Shown here one piece after another: positions 1-34,500 of a stretch of 64,000 bases of DNA. A model generated the notes under the pieces. That model did not search any database and had not been told where the DNA came from. It saw only the letters and a program-made list of their open reading frames with translations. The stretch covers positions 372,001-436,000 of the forward strand of contig JAKJHU010000163.1 of the NCBI GenBank assembly GCA_022316685.1, read 5' to 3'. This DNA comes from Progne subis subis. Lineage: Eukaryota > Chordata > Aves > Passeriformes > Hirundinidae. The number at the start of each line of letters is the position of its first letter. The first letter of the stretch is position 1. Position numbers and translations under genes: made by a program.

Positions 1-1435
1 TTTTCTTTCTCCTTTTTTTTGGCGTCCAGGCTCTGTTTTGAGCTGTTTGTGTCCACACTGTGTGTCCATAAAGCTCTGTGGCCGTTGCTGATTCCACAGG
101 CACGTGTTGTGCCATCAGCTTTGGGAAGAGCCTTGGTTAATCAGGGGAACTCAGCAAAGATTCCAGGGGTGATTCCTGGTTCCCAAATGTCAGGAAGGTA
201 CCAGTCCTCCAGCCTGAGAAGGAGCAGGGGAGAAGGAGGGACAGGCATGAACTGGGAGAGCAAAGATCGGCTGAAACAAGCACGGAATTTTAAAATGTAA
301 GTGCACACCTAAAGCAGAATCAGTGGACTAAGCATTGAAAAAGAAATTCAGCAGAAAGGGCTTTAAATTTAAATCAAGGGGCCCAACAAAACTTCCAAAT
401 CTGCCTTTCCAAACGTGCAGGAAAAAAACCAGCAGAATAATTCACTGAGAAAGGGCCAGTAAAAAGCACCCTGTCCATCTGCCTGGCCACTTCAGGACAT
501 CACAGAAGTTATTGAAGGGCATTGTTCAAACACTGCCAGGTTTGGGGCACTGACCACCTCCCTGGGGAGCTTTCACCACTCTCTTGGTACAGAAATGCCT
601 GAGATTGTTCCTCAGCCCACCCCAGGACAGCTCTGCTCCCTGTCACCTGCTCTGCCACCCTCTTGGTTGCCTCCTAAAACATTCACGTCCTCCTGAAATG
701 CTGGGGCCCAGAGCTGCACGGGATTGTGTGATGCCAAGCAGGATTTTGGGGAGCTGACAGACAGAGAAAAGGCATTGCTGTGATCTGGAGGAATTTGGCC
801 CACTGGAAACTCTGCTCAGTGCCAGGGAGGGGGGATTTCCATCAGGAAACTGTGTTCGGGACATGTGGAGTCTGATCTAGGTGCAGAACCCCATCTTTAT
901 GTGGAGCCCTTGGTTCAGGGCTGGAGACACTTGGCTGGTCAGACACCTTGGCTGGACAGACACTCGGGGTTGGGCAGACACCTGGGGTTGGACAAGACAC
1001 CTGGGGCTGCCTCGTTCCTCTTCATCCAAAAATGAGCTGGGCGTGTTTAGCTTAGAGAAGGCTGAGAGGATGTCACCGAGGCACACAAACATCTCCAGGC
1101 GGTCAGGGGACGGGGCCAGGCTCTGTTCATTGTGACAGGGCGAGGAGCAACGGCCATAAAGGAAAAAATAAAACAAGTTCCACCCCAACACGAGCCAGAA
1201 CCTCTTCCCATGGAGGGTGACAGCGCTGCCCAGGGCTTGGGGACACCCCAAATCAGCTGCACGCGCTCCCGTGCCACCTGCCCCCGCAAGGGCGCTGCGC
1301 TGGGTGACACCCGAGCGGAGGGGCCGCTCCCGTGGCTCCCCAGCAGCACCGTGGGGACACAGCGCGGGTGCCGCGGGGCTGTTGGTACTGGCGGTGTCCT
1401 CGCGCGGGTGGTGCAGTGTCCCCGGGGTTAGTGGC
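1..1435. other. Intergenic flank upstream of SIK2
   Basis: Apart from the CR1 pieces at 480-800 and about 1035-1070 I see no exon. Open frames here have no recognisable domain. Human LAYN lies upstream of SIK2, but no LAYN exon is visible. Confidence 0.6.
480..800 (-). mobile_element. CR1 LINE fragment, antisense
   Basis: Phrases typical of the antisense CR1 3' region are present: acactgccaggtttggggca, ccacctccctggggagc, ctggggcccagagctgcacg. It is diverged and has no coding capacity. A further short CR1-like piece in sense orientation, gagctgggcgtgtttagctt, lies at about 1035-1070. Confidence 0.6.
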
Positions 1436-2048
1436 GCTGTCCCCCGGTACCGGTATCCCTGTCCCCCGGTGTTAGGGGCACTGTCCCCGGTCCCAGTGCC
1501 CCGTTCCCCGGTGCCGATGCCCCATTACCCCGGTTCCAGTGCCCCGTTCCCCGTTCCCCGGTGCCCCGTTCCCCGGTGCCGGTGCCCCGTTCCCCGTGCC
1601 CCGTTCCCCGGTGCCGGTGCCCCGTGCCCCGTTCCCCGCTCCCCGTGCCCCGTTCCCTGTTCTCCGCTGCCCGGTTCCCCGTTCCCTGTTCCCCGGTGCC
1701 CCGTTCCCCGTGCCCCGTGCCCCGTTCCCTGTTCCCCGTGCCCCGTTCCCTGTTCCCCGTTCCCTGTTCTCCGCTGCCCCGTTCCCCGGTGCCGGTGCCC
1801 CGTGCCCCGCTCCCCGTTCCCCGTTCCCCGTTCCCCGCTCCCCGTTCCCCGCTCCCCGTTCCCCGTTCCCCGTTCCCCGTTCCCCGTTCCCCGTTCCCCG
1901 TTCCCCGTTCCCCGTTCCCCGCTCCCCGTTCCCCGTTCCCCGTTCCCCGTTCCCCGTTCCCCGTTCCCCGTTCCCCGTTCCCCGTTCCCCATTCCCCGTG
2001 CCCCGCTCCCCGTGCCCCGCTCCCCGTTCCCGGTGCCCCGTTCCCGGG
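1436..2048. repeat. GC-rich minisatellite, 7-bp unit GTTCCCC, in the SIK2 promoter
   Basis: About 600 bp of gttcccc repeats. They are interspersed with ggtgcc and gctcccc variants up to about 1830 and nearly perfect from about 1845 to 1990. Because 7 is not a multiple of 3 and the unit contains no stop, all three frames stay open on both strands and give spurious long ORFs (FPVPRSP or GERGTGN periodicity). The complementary strand carries GGGG every 7 bases. The array ends about 180 bp before the SIK2 start codon. Confidence 0.92.
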
Positions 2049-2220
2049 CGGGCGCGGCGCTGTCCCGGGGCGGGCCGTGCGGCCCGGTTGCCATGGCGAG
2101 GCCCCGCCCGCGGTGACGCGCGCGGTGACGCCGGTCGGTGCGGAGGGGGCGGCGCGGCCCCGGGGGCGCCGCGCGGAGCCCGAGCCGGAGCCGCCGCCGC
2201 CGCCGCCCCCCGAGCCCAGC

Positions 2221-23585
<21,365 letters not shown>

Positions 23586-25120
23586 GTACAGCTTGAAATC
23601 ACCCCATTATTTGTTTCTCTTCTATTTTTTTTTTTTTTTTCCCCCCACAGAAATCATTCCAGCTAAAAAATATTGTTGTCTTTTAAAAGCACAGCAGTGG
23701 TTGCTGAAATCTTGAGTGTTTAGCTGTAGGTATTCCACGTTCTCTTTCCCTGTGACTCTCCACAGTTCTGTCTTTTCTCATCATTCCCCTTTTTTGCTTA
23801 GGTTCTGTTCTCACCATCCTGCTTTTGGAAAGGGAAAAAAAAAAAAAAAAAAAAAAGTGAATTTCTTTCCCTTGTTCTTCTAAAATAAATATATTTTCAA
23901 AAGCTCTGCAGAGCTCCTCGCACAAAGGGCTCATGGATGCAGCTGAAGTGTCCAAAAGGAGCTCAGCAATTAGAGGGGGGAAATAGCTTAAAATAATTAC
24001 ATTTATGAAGTATGTGACTCTCATAAAACTTCTCTTGTTTCCTCTTGTGTTATAACTTGAATTTCAGCATATTTATCCTGCCTGGTGCCAGCTGGGGTTT
24101 GATTTCCTGCCTGCCAGTTTGAAGGGTTTATTGCTGCCTGGTTTGTTCCCAACACCAAGAGTGTGGCCCTGACTCCTTGTGTGGTCTCTGGCAGCTGGGA
24201 AGCACAAATTTGGAAGTTCAAAGGCACTTCCAAATCAACATTTCAAGCTTTATTTTGCGTCCCCCTTGTGCTTTAGAGCTGCAGTTTGGCCAGGGCAGGT
24301 CAGCAGCTGGTGACAGGGGTGAGGTGTCGAGGCTGAACTCGCTCGGGAATGTTCTTAATTTTTGTAGGACATGACCACTAAAGGCTTCCAGGCTCTGATC
24401 CCTGGAAAAAACTGCAGGGAGCCAAAGGGGGATTGGTTCTGCTCTTCCTTTCTGCCACATCTGTGCCAGGCTTTGAGTGGAAAAGTCCCAAGTGGGGAAG
24501 GAAGGTGTGCAAGAAATGAAATTTAGAGGTGAAATCCTCCCAGTCAAAACAGAGGCAGCAGAGCCAGGGTTGTCTCGTGCAGGAATCATCATTTTCCTGC
24601 TGTTTAAACTATTTGTAGCTGTTCCTTGATATTTTCCTACCATACAGTTCTTAACATTTGTTAAAAGAGTTGCTGTCCATGCAGCGAAACCCTTTTCCAA
24701 ACCCTCCTCCTTTTCAAAATACCGAAGGACTTGGAGGAAAATTCAGGAATGGCTCACGTAAAATGGCTTTACGTAAAATCAGCTGCAGCAGAGCCAGGTT
24801 TTGTGGTAAAGGATTGTGGTTTTTTCCATCTGTATTTTGCCCAGTGTGTTCCTACTTGTGCAGCAGGACTAATTATTACAGGAAATATCACAAATAATTA
24901 CAGGACAGAGTCTCCAAAAGCTGCAGGACACGGAAATATTTACAAAAATAAAATATGAATATCATATTATAATGATAATGGTAATAATAAATGAAATATT
25001 TATCTAAATAAATGAAAATATATACTTTTTTTTTGCCTAAACCCAAACAATTTCACATGGCAGAGTATTAGTTAAGGAACAGAAGGATCCATGGCAAACT
25101 GGCTCGGAGAATAAAGACAG
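23586..25120 (+). other. SIK2 intron 9, cut by the gap
   Basis: I looked for the next SIK2 exon (segment beginning NGCLLDPVPPVL in human) and did not find it. A run of about 23 A lies at about 23839-23861. AT content rises towards the gap. Confidence 0.75.
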
Positions 25121-25220
25121 NNNNNNNNNNNNNNNNNNNNNNNNNNNNNNNNNNNNNNNNNNNNNNNNNNNNNNNNNNNNNNNNNNNNNNNNNNNNNNNN
25201 NNNNNNNNNNNNNNNNNNNN
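25121..25220. other. Assembly gap of exactly 100 N
   Basis: A run of exactly 100 N, the convention for a gap of unknown size. On the left SIK2 stops after exon 9; on the right the first recognisable gene is the 3' end of ALG9. The missing DNA must contain SIK2 exons 10 onward and, if the human order holds, PPP2R1B. Confidence 0.97.
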
Positions 25221-28200
25221 AAGTGTCAGCTCTCTGGAGAAAATGAGGCCCACAAATGATCCCAATTAGGCAGGGACTGTCCATTGCAGCGGGGGAAAAC
25301 TCCCCAGGGACACAAAGGGAGGGAGGGAGGGAGGTTCCCTCTCTCCAGCCATGGAGGGGCTGCTGCAAAACCACCTGGAGCAGCTGAGAGTGAACCCCAG
25401 CGCTGTCACAGCAGCAGGGACAAGGCAGCAGGACCTCCTCCAGGGCAGCTCGCAGGGGGCTGCAGCTTCCATCCTGAAATCCCAAATTTCCCATCCCCAG
25501 CGCTTTCCACCCCTCAAAGCCCGGCTCCTCCCGGTTCTCCGGAGCACGGAGCCCTCTCCCGGGAGCCCGAGGAAGAGCTGGAGCAGCTTCTCCCGGCCGG
25601 GAGTGGGATAAACCCGGCAAGGTTTAACCGGGGAACCCTGGGGCTGGAAAGGAGGGACAGGGGCCGAAGAGCTCAGCCGCCACAGCCCGCACAGGAGGCA
25701 GGGCAGGGAGCACCGGCAGCTGCAGGATCACAGAAACTGCTGGCATTGCCACCCTGACACTGGGGGGGATGTCTCACCCCCACAGCTGGAATCTGGGGGG
25801 CTGGGAGGGGTGAGCTCAGGCGGGGAGAAGCTCTGGCCAAGTAGAGATCCTTTTCCTTGCCAGCTTTGGAGCGCCAGAGAGAAAATCGCGGGTATTTATA
25901 AGCAAACTCGTCTCTAAGGCAGCCGTTTCCAGAGTCTAATAATAGAGTTTGGGCACGGTTATGGTGTGACTGGGGCAGAACTGCACAGAGCTGCTGCAAA
26001 GCTCCTGTCCCCAGAGCACATTCCCGGGAAGCTGGGAAGGGAGGGAGCCAGGCAGCCTGGGAGCTGCACTCCGTGCTGTTCGACCCTTTGGATTCGCACA
26101 GCTGGAGCCCCGGGGCTCTGGGAGAGGCAGGGAAGGGCTGCACCTGCTGCAGAGGATGCCAGGGATGTGGAAAAGCTACCTGTCCCTAAAATCAAGGTGA
26201 AACCACAACTCTGCCGTGCCCTGACCACCGGGCAGGTCTCAAACCAGGCTGGCAGTGTGAGTCCACCACCGAGCCCACATCCAGAGGCCCTGGAGCTGTT
26301 TCTTGCTGACTCAAAAGCGTTGGAGCTTCCCCAGGCAGCTCTGAGGGGAGGACGAAAAACAGGAAAGGCCAAAAGAGCCTGGTCTTTGTGCAAGGGAGAG
26401 AACAGGGCTGGGCTGGGCAGCACCTGGACAGGCTGTTCTGAGGCTGGATAATTTCAGGGAGCAGCTCCCCACCCTGCTCCTCACCCAGAGCCTTTCCAAC
26501 CAGCTCATTTCAACACAGAATTCCTCTGTACTCACTCCGGCCTGGACAAGGGTTACATCAATGCCACAAAGGACTGTGACAGACACCAGAGCGGCCCAGA
26601 GCAGCTGGGTGGGACTCAAAGCTTCACCCTTCCTGTGAAAAGGTGTTTGCAGCCTGTTTCATCTGTCCTGTTCAACACTCACCCAGTAATTCACCTCCCC
26701 AGCAGAATTCATGGAGCTGCAGGACAGCGAGGCACAGCACTGCTCGTGTTTTTACCCCCGGAACAAACACTTGCTGTATTCCTCTGGCAACTCCTAATTA
26801 TGGCCAAGCTATCAGTCCCCAACCACCACTCCAGAGCAGGAATCTGAGTGGAAAGAAAGGTGGAGCAGGCACAGAGGTTTCCAGAGGGTGTTTCCTGCAC
26901 TGTGCTCACACCAAACACAAGCTCAGCGCTGGGGCACGGTCGCAGCAGCAGCACTGCAGACGTGCTGCAGCCACTGCTCCAGCTGCATCTGAGGGAGCTG
27001 TTTTGGTTTGACTGCAGGTCAGGGAAGAGGCAACAAGCAGGGTTTGGATTGGATTTACCAGCACCAGAGCCCTGTGTAAACCTCGCTGAGGGCAGAGCTG
27101 GCTGCAGGCAGGCAGGGAGGGCGAGATGACGGACACAGACACAGAACCCCGATGTCAGCTCTGCCCTCCCAGAGCTGCCCTCCCCAGCCACCAAGCCCTG
27201 AAAACCTCAGAGCTCCACAGCCGACACTTGGGCAGGCGAGACTTGCATCTCCCTAAGGATGGCACGACTCAGACACCGCCCCAACTCTGAATTTAGAGCC
27301 CCAGCAGCTCTGGGGAGTGGGGTGCAATGGGATCCTCCACGGTGCGACCATCCAGCCTCCAGGCAGGGCACCGGTTGGAGCAGAACCATTAAAAACCTCC
27401 GAAATGCAGTGCTGGGATTCAGAACCTCCTCCTGTGCTCCTGAGGTTGATCCCACGAGCCAGCCCAGCCTCGCTGCTCTTCCAGCTCCTCCTGCTCTGTG
27501 CCAGCAGGATCAGGTCGGATCACAACCCTGCTGAGACCTGCACCCACCTCCCGGGCCAACACGTGGATCCCCAGCGTTTTTCTGGATCCCAAACATCCAA
27601 ACGTGCTCCCTGATCCCCCTGCTCAGACCAGCCCAAGCACAGCCACGCCACGGGCAGGTGCAGAGAACTCCCCCTCTGCCCCATCCATCCCCACAGAATC
27701 CCAGGGACGTGAGTGAAAACAGCTCCCTCCATCCAGCTGGTGATGCTGCACGTTTAAAAATGGGGATATAACGAGCACAGCGCTGCTCTGAGGCAGGCTG
27801 GACCCACGTAACACATCCTGGCTATTCTGGGAAACAGAACTGCAAAAAAAAAAAAAAAAAAAAAGGATTCATCCTTCTCCTCTCTGGATGATTCCAGAAT
27901 TTTTAAGATGCCGGAGTCTAGAATTCAAAGGATCTCGAAAAAAATCATTATAAATAGCAAATGAACACTCGGCTTCACAGACAGCACAAACACTTTGATC
28001 CCATTAAACACATAATTGTCTCAGTTTGGTTTGTTTTTCCTCCCAAAAGCACAGGTTTATCCCTGGAAATGTCTCCTGGACAGAGCAGCTTTGGCTATTC
28101 CTCTGTGGCGCACGGTGTTTCATTCCTTGAGATTCAGTGCATCAGTCAGGTGTTTTTCCTCCTTCTCCCCTTGGAAAAGGAAAATTGCTAAGCTCTGTTA

Positions 28201-28346
28201 CCTGAAAAAAAAATTCCCTGGGTGAAAGACGGCACTGCTCGAGCAGGTGAGGACAGTGGAGGGGTGGATGGGGCAGAGACAGAGAGAATTTGAGCCGGAT
28301 CTTCCCAGATTTGCAGCCTGGAGCAGAACCTCGCCTGTTCGCCCGT
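25221..28346. other. Region between the gap and the ALG9 3' end
   Basis: No exon recognised on either strand. None of the HEAT-repeat sequence expected of PPP2R1B is visible, and none of the SIK2 C-terminal Q/P-rich coding sequence. A run of about 22 A lies at about 27843-27864. 28347-28578 is probably ALG9 3' UTR. Confidence 0.65.
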
Positions 28347-28352
28347 TTTATT
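28347..28352 (-). terminator. Candidate ALG9 polyadenylation signal
   Basis: Minus-strand AATAAA lies about 227 bases downstream of the ALG9 TAG. It is the first canonical hexamer I see after the stop codon; further downstream sites may also be used. Confidence 0.5.
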
Positions 28353-28578
28353 TTCCATTTCTCTCTCCTCTGGTGTAAGACAGAACACGGGGAGCAGCGG
28401 GGATAACGCATCCGTGGGTGGCTGCTGGATTTTCCAGGGCTTCAGGCAGAGCAGAGCCTGCCAGAGCTCCTCAGGGAACGCTCCCAGCACCATCCTTCAC
28501 ACAGGGAGCTGTCCAAGAGCGCCAGCGGATGCTTTTGGGTGCTTTGGGGTGGGCTTTTTTGCTGGCCTGGGCGTGTTC

Positions 28579-31500
28579 CTAGCCTCCCATTTTTCTCCTG
28601 GCTTGCCTCCTGCGGGATTTCAGGATGGTGTAGTTGGCGTAGCGCGTGTGCCGCTCCGACAGCAGCGGGATGTAGAACGCCCGCAGCAGCCGCGAGGACC
28701 TGGAGGAGCAGAAAGGGAAAAATTAAATCACCCTGAAGCGCCCAATTCTCCCCTCGCTGGTGCCACGGGAGCTGGTTTGGGAGCAGCAACCCCCTGCCCA
28801 CCGCCCATTCCCAGCAGGATTGAGGGGCAGGGAGCTGCTGTAATTACTGAAAGAAATTTAAATGCCTGCGACCAGGGGATCCTGGGGGTCACACAGCCTT
28901 CAGGGCAGCCTTTCCCTCTGGGAATCTGATCTTTTCTATCCCATCTTTCTGGCTCTTCCCCCCCACGCCTCTCTGGGAAGCAAAGAGCAGCTCTGACGGC
29001 GTTTTGAAGTTTGGCTCTCGGTCCGATCTTCGGTGGAAATATTGAATTACAGCTCTAAAACCCACACTCGCTCCGTGCCCTGCCAGGGCTGGGAGCTGGC
29101 ATTTCACAGCCTTTCAAAAACTGGACCAGTGGAGCACGGAGGGCTTAATGATGTCTGCGTGTGAAATTAGCACCTTTGATTGGGCTGCTAATTGCCGAGC
29201 CGTGGTGGCTGACAGCGTTCTGAATGAATGGATTCTCTCACTCAAACAGTCCGGGTTTCAACGTGAAGTGGACAAATAAAACGTCCATCAGCAGCAGCTC
29301 GGGGCTTTGTGAAGCTTCAGAAATCTGAGTAACTCACGGAAATCGGGGCTGAGGCAGAGTTTGGCTTCCTCAGCACCACAGCTTCTCTTTTTATGTGTTT
29401 AAAATGGGAAAATATCAACCCCTGCCAGCCACAAGTGTAACCCCAGTCAGAGACAGCTTGGAAGAGCAGCAGCAGCACGCAGATTTGGGTTGCTGAGTGG
29501 TCAGCTGGTCACACACTCGCTGGTCACTCCAGCTCCCAGCTCTGCTGCTCTCACATCCAATTCAAGCATTTTTTTATTTCTTTTTTCCCCCTGCAGAAAG
29601 ACGAATCGTGTTTTGTTTGCTTGCACTGGAGGTCTTTCAAAAACGCAGATGGGAAACAAAGGCAGGAACTGCCACTGGGAGCTGCATCTCCCCTGGGGCT
29701 CCCGAGGCTCTTGCACAGCCTGGCTGGGCTCAGGCAGCTCCTGCCACGCTCACAGTCCCCTCCCAGCTCGGAGAGAGGGAACCTTCACCTCCTGTCCCCT
29801 CCTGTCCCCTCCTGTCCCCTCCTGCCACTTCTCCCTGTCAGCTCAGCCACCTCAGACGGCAGATGGCACATGGAAGGAGCTGGCTGACAGATGACAGGGA
29901 ATATATTTAATGTTCTATTTGCATTTGCTGCTAAATCTGTCCCCCAGGGACGGGGTGTGTGGAGCTCTGGTCGGCACTCAGCTCCCAGCAGCAGGAGCAA
30001 GGCCGTGGTGGCCCCGAGCTGGGGGAGCAGGGCTCTGTTTTTCCAGGTTTTTGGGGTTCTGAAGGAGGCACTGCTGCAGGACACAGCAGCTCCCAGTTAC
30101 CAGAGCTGGAACCACGGAGATCCCTTGCAGCTAAGCCTGTTTTCTGCCTGAATTTCAGGAAAAACGTCTCAGAAACTGCTCCAGTAGTGCCAGAGGGAGC
30201 TGCTGTGGGATGGAAGGAAAGCCCAGGTGAAGATGTTCCAGTCCCCCCTTGCCAAATTCCCAGGACTAACATGGAACGGCAGCACTCAGGTACCTGCAGT
30301 GGTGAGAGATCCTCCTAAAGTGCATTTTGTGTCCCGAGTTTGGTGACAACAGAGCTCAGAGAGAGGCAGGAGAAGGGAGAAGAGCAAGGAACGGCAGGAG
30401 GAAGCTGAACTCTGCCACAAGGACAGGTCCCAGAACACAGGAACAGATCACAGGGCCACAAGGACAGGTCCCAGAGCACAGGAACAGATCACAGGGCCAC
30501 AGGGACAGGTCCCAGAGCACAGGAACAGATCACAGGGCCACAGGGACGGGTCCCAGAGCACAGGAACAGGTCACAGGGCCACAAGGACAGGTCCCAGAGC
30601 ACAGGAACAGATCACAGGGCACAGGGACAGGTCCCAGAGCACAGGAACAGATCACAGGGCCACAGGGACAGGTCCCAGAGCACAGGAACAGGTCACAGGG
30701 CCACAGGGACAGGTCCCAGAGCACAGGAATAGGTTCCAGTGCCACCTGGGCAGGTCCCAGTGCTTCCCAGCCACAAGAAACTCGTTATCAAAGCTCTCTG
30801 AAACCCCTTTAACGTTTGCACTTCCTCTGGGGGGGTTCAAAGCTGCACCAACACGCAGATTTCAGAAGTGATCCAGCTACTTTGAAAACAAAAATATGGA
30901 AAACAACTCGAGGAGAACACCATTAAAGGGAACAAGGCAGGCTCTTATCAAACCAGGGTAATGCTTTTGCTCCAGCAAGGTGACCCAATCATTAGTTTTT
31001 GCACTGAGAATTTTACTTTTTTTGGATGGAAAACCCAAGTGTTTGGAGCAAGCATACAGCTCAGCCCTAAAGAGCTGGAAATACGTGCTCCTCAGAGGGG
31101 AGCTGCGATATATCTCCCCTCTTGTGTGCCAGATTCGGAGCGCTCAGCCAATATAGAATTAAATGGACCTTGGCAAAGCAGCTTCCTGAGGAGCATAATT
31201 AGCTGGTGGCTTGGAGTGCTCTCTAATTCAATTAGCAGCACCATTTATCAGAGCCAGCTGAGATTTACATTTGCACTTGCTGACGTCAATGGGAGACTCG
31301 CAGCGAGCCCCAGAAGCCTCCAGTGCAGCAGCACCGAGCTGCTGGGGTCAGTTATTTCATTTATTTCATTTATTTTCACACGAGAGCTGCGCTTTAGGCT
31401 GAGCTTGATGGTGCTTGATGGGTTCGGGTTTTCAACCCAAACCTGAGACCTCCACTCAGCCCCAAAGATAAAGCAAGATAAAGCAGCTCTAGGAACACTC

Positions 31501-34500
31501 AAATGCGGCTTTAAAGCAGAAATGCACATTTAAGGGCAAGCCCTGTGCACAAGGAGTGCCTTTGATCCTCAACTGCCTCATTAATAAAAACTCACTGGCC
31601 ACCTCCTGCTCCCTTCCCAAAGGGCTGCAGCAGGTTCTCCTGAAAATGCAGTTCATGGAAGACCTTGCCAAGGAAAGCTGTTTGTGTCACTGGGCTGGGA
31701 GCACCAGAGCTCTCCTGGGAGCTGCTCAAACATCACCACCCCTTCCCAGGGTGATTTTTTTACAGAGGTTTTTCCACTCTGTCCTGGGGTGACACCTTCA
31801 TGAGCAGAGCTCTGAGGCCTAAGCGAGATCCTTGTACAGCTGAGGGCTCCTGCGTTTGCAGGAATGCAGGAACAACATTCCCAGTCTGACAACCCTGATC
31901 CCGCTCCCTGTCAGCCTGAGGAGAGCAAACCCTCAGTGAGCAGCACAACCTCTGCGGAACAGATTCCAGCAGGGATCTCTCCCGTGGATTTTCTGGTGCC
32001 CAATAAAGGTATGGCCCTGCTCACTGCCAGCTTTCACAAAAATCCTTCAGAGCTCGTCTCCTCTGATGATTATATCTGTCCTGAATTTGGCTGGGACAAA
32101 ACACAGTGAAAACCTGGGAGGAGGCGACATCCACCTCATTTCTTTGGAAAGCAACCCCAAAAAACAGGAAGCTTTAGGAAGGAATTGTTTATTTCTCTAT
32201 CCTCCTCACAGAGCTTCACCCTCCAAAGCTACTTAGTCATAAATTTTGCAAGCAGGAGCTTGACAAAGGCTCCACTTTGCTGGAAATAGATTTCAGGCTG
32301 GCATTTGCCCACGGGATCTCTCCTCCCTGTCAGCCCAGGGACTGCCAGCCCCATCCCTCCCTCTCCAAAGTGCAAATCCTACCTGGAAGCATCAAGGAAT
32401 GGCTTGTAGGCAATGGTGACCCACTCTTCCTTGTTGAGGAGTACCTTGGCTCCCTGGGGGTCTCTGCTGCTGTGTCCAGGTCCACCAGGTAGTGGCATTT
32501 GGAGATGTCAATCTGCAGGAAGACAGACATTGCTGGGGTTTGTTTCCTGTGGGCTTGGTTGTGTGTGTTCACTCACAGCAATGAAAAGAGGGTTGTGCTC
32601 CTAGCAGCAGGTGAACTAGAGAACACAGGTAACATAATCTGAATGTTTGCAGGCAAAACCTTTGTGGAGGAATCCAGCAGGAGAGAGCATTATGAAACCT
32701 CCTCCTTCCTGCTGGGAACCCCTGTGTCTTATCCTGCCTCACTCCCTCAAACTCTTCCCTGAGGGGTTTCAGCTCACTCTCCCACAAAATTTTACTGCCA
32801 ACCTCCTTGGCCACGCTTGAGATCCCTTTTCTGAAGCACCTTTGGGGTTTGATGTAACAACTTAGGCTGAAAACAATTTAATTAGGTGGGTAGCAGATGG
32901 CTCCGTGGCATCACAACTGAGTGGCAAATGAAATTACACCACAGGAAACGCAGCCGAGGATGCTGAATCCACTTCTTGCTCTGTGTGAGAGGAACATTCC
33001 AGGCCCTGGGAGAGGTTCTGGCTCATTAGCAGAAGGACTCCCAAACCACTAACCAACTTCTTCTGGAAGTGATGTAGGGTCATTCAGAGAAAGACAAGCT
33101 GCTGCCTCAAGGATCTCACTTGTCTCATCCTAAATGCTGCCCTAAAAGGGCTGGGACTGCAAACTCCAGGTGCAAGCCAGGTTTCCTTTGCGTTTTCACA
33201 AGGTACAGTGAAGCCCAGGGTAATATTCCTCCTGCTCTGAGGGCCAACACGGCAGCTCTGCACTGATCTGGGGATTTACACAAGACCTGGGTGATGCACA
33301 GACCTTGAAACGAAAGAAAGGAATGAGTCTTAGTGAACACAGCTGAGAGGGATTTCTAAATTACACCCTCTCCTCTTCTGCCCCCCCTTTTCTTTTCCTC
33401 CTCCCACTCTTTCTTTATTTGATGCCATCAAGTGAGGAGAGCTAAACTGGATCCCATCCCAGGAGTGGGAGCAGCCCCAGAGCTGGTGCTAAGGGCACAT
33501 CTGGGTCTGGATGGTGCAAAAGTGAAGAGAAAAGTGCTCTAAAAGCCCCTTTCTCTGAGGGCAGCTGCTGTTAACAGCTTTCAGGCCTAATCTGATGGTC
33601 CTGCTTGGATGTATCTTGGTAAGAAATAATATTTCTTATCTCTTTCTTAGCACTTTCAGAGACAAATGAACCTCCCCAGCTGGGCAAGTGCAAGGTAAGT
33701 GCTGCTCCATGTGATTAAGGAAAGAGAGATTGCAAAACAAGATCAAATCACTCTTTCCCCAGCGTCTCATAGCAACAGGAACACCGAGGTTCCCTCTTCC
33801 ATTTCCAAGTGGAGCAGTAACAGACACTCACACCTGAAACAGTGAGATCTACAGCCATTAACTGGTTTTACTCGTGGCTCAGATAATCCTCCTGAACCGT
33901 TTGTTTTCTGTCCTTTAAATGACCAATAGCCTAGAGATATTTTAGATTTATCCCCTCTTGTGGTCCTGACCGGTTCTTGCCAATTATTTTCCTCCTTTTC
34001 TTTTTTAATCCAAATATGCTTGTACTCACTAAATCTGGGGAAAGATCTTGATGTCTTGGTGCAATTAGCAGGTCAAAAGTAAGAGTTTTAACCCCCTGTC
34101 TAATTTCTGATTTCTGAAGTCCCAGACCCTTGAGCTTGCAGGAGAAACACCGAAGTTGTGGGGTGACATTAGAGAACAAGCATGAAACAAAAGTGTGGTT
34201 TGCTCTATTAGTCACAGGCTGTGCAGCAGCCAGCTGTCTGTGCTAAAAATAAGTCCCAGTTAAAGATTTCATAAATTAAATGCACTGCAGCAGACAGCTC
34301 CTCTCAGGTGGGAACACGCCTCCTTCCCATTTCCAGTAACTGCATAATGAGCCTCAGAACAGGAGCTTTAACCCAGAAGAGTGCCAAGATTTAACCTGTT
34401 AGTGATTTTAAACACGCCAGCTGGCAATAATTTTAAAACATTCCTATTTCTGCACTGGTTTTGTTTAGCTCAACCAGGAAATACATCAATAATACCAATA

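Noticed and set aside
1..2200. miR-34b/c, known to lie in the wider human locus
   Set aside because: The mature sequence is not present in this flank.
25068..25620. Minus-strand frame of 182 aa crossing the N run
   Set aside because: It only stays open because N is read as unknown residues; no similarity to PPP2R1B or any family I know.
25221..28346. PPP2R1B expected by synteny
   Set aside because: No exon with HEAT-repeat coding sequence could be seen on the minus strand, so it was not annotated.
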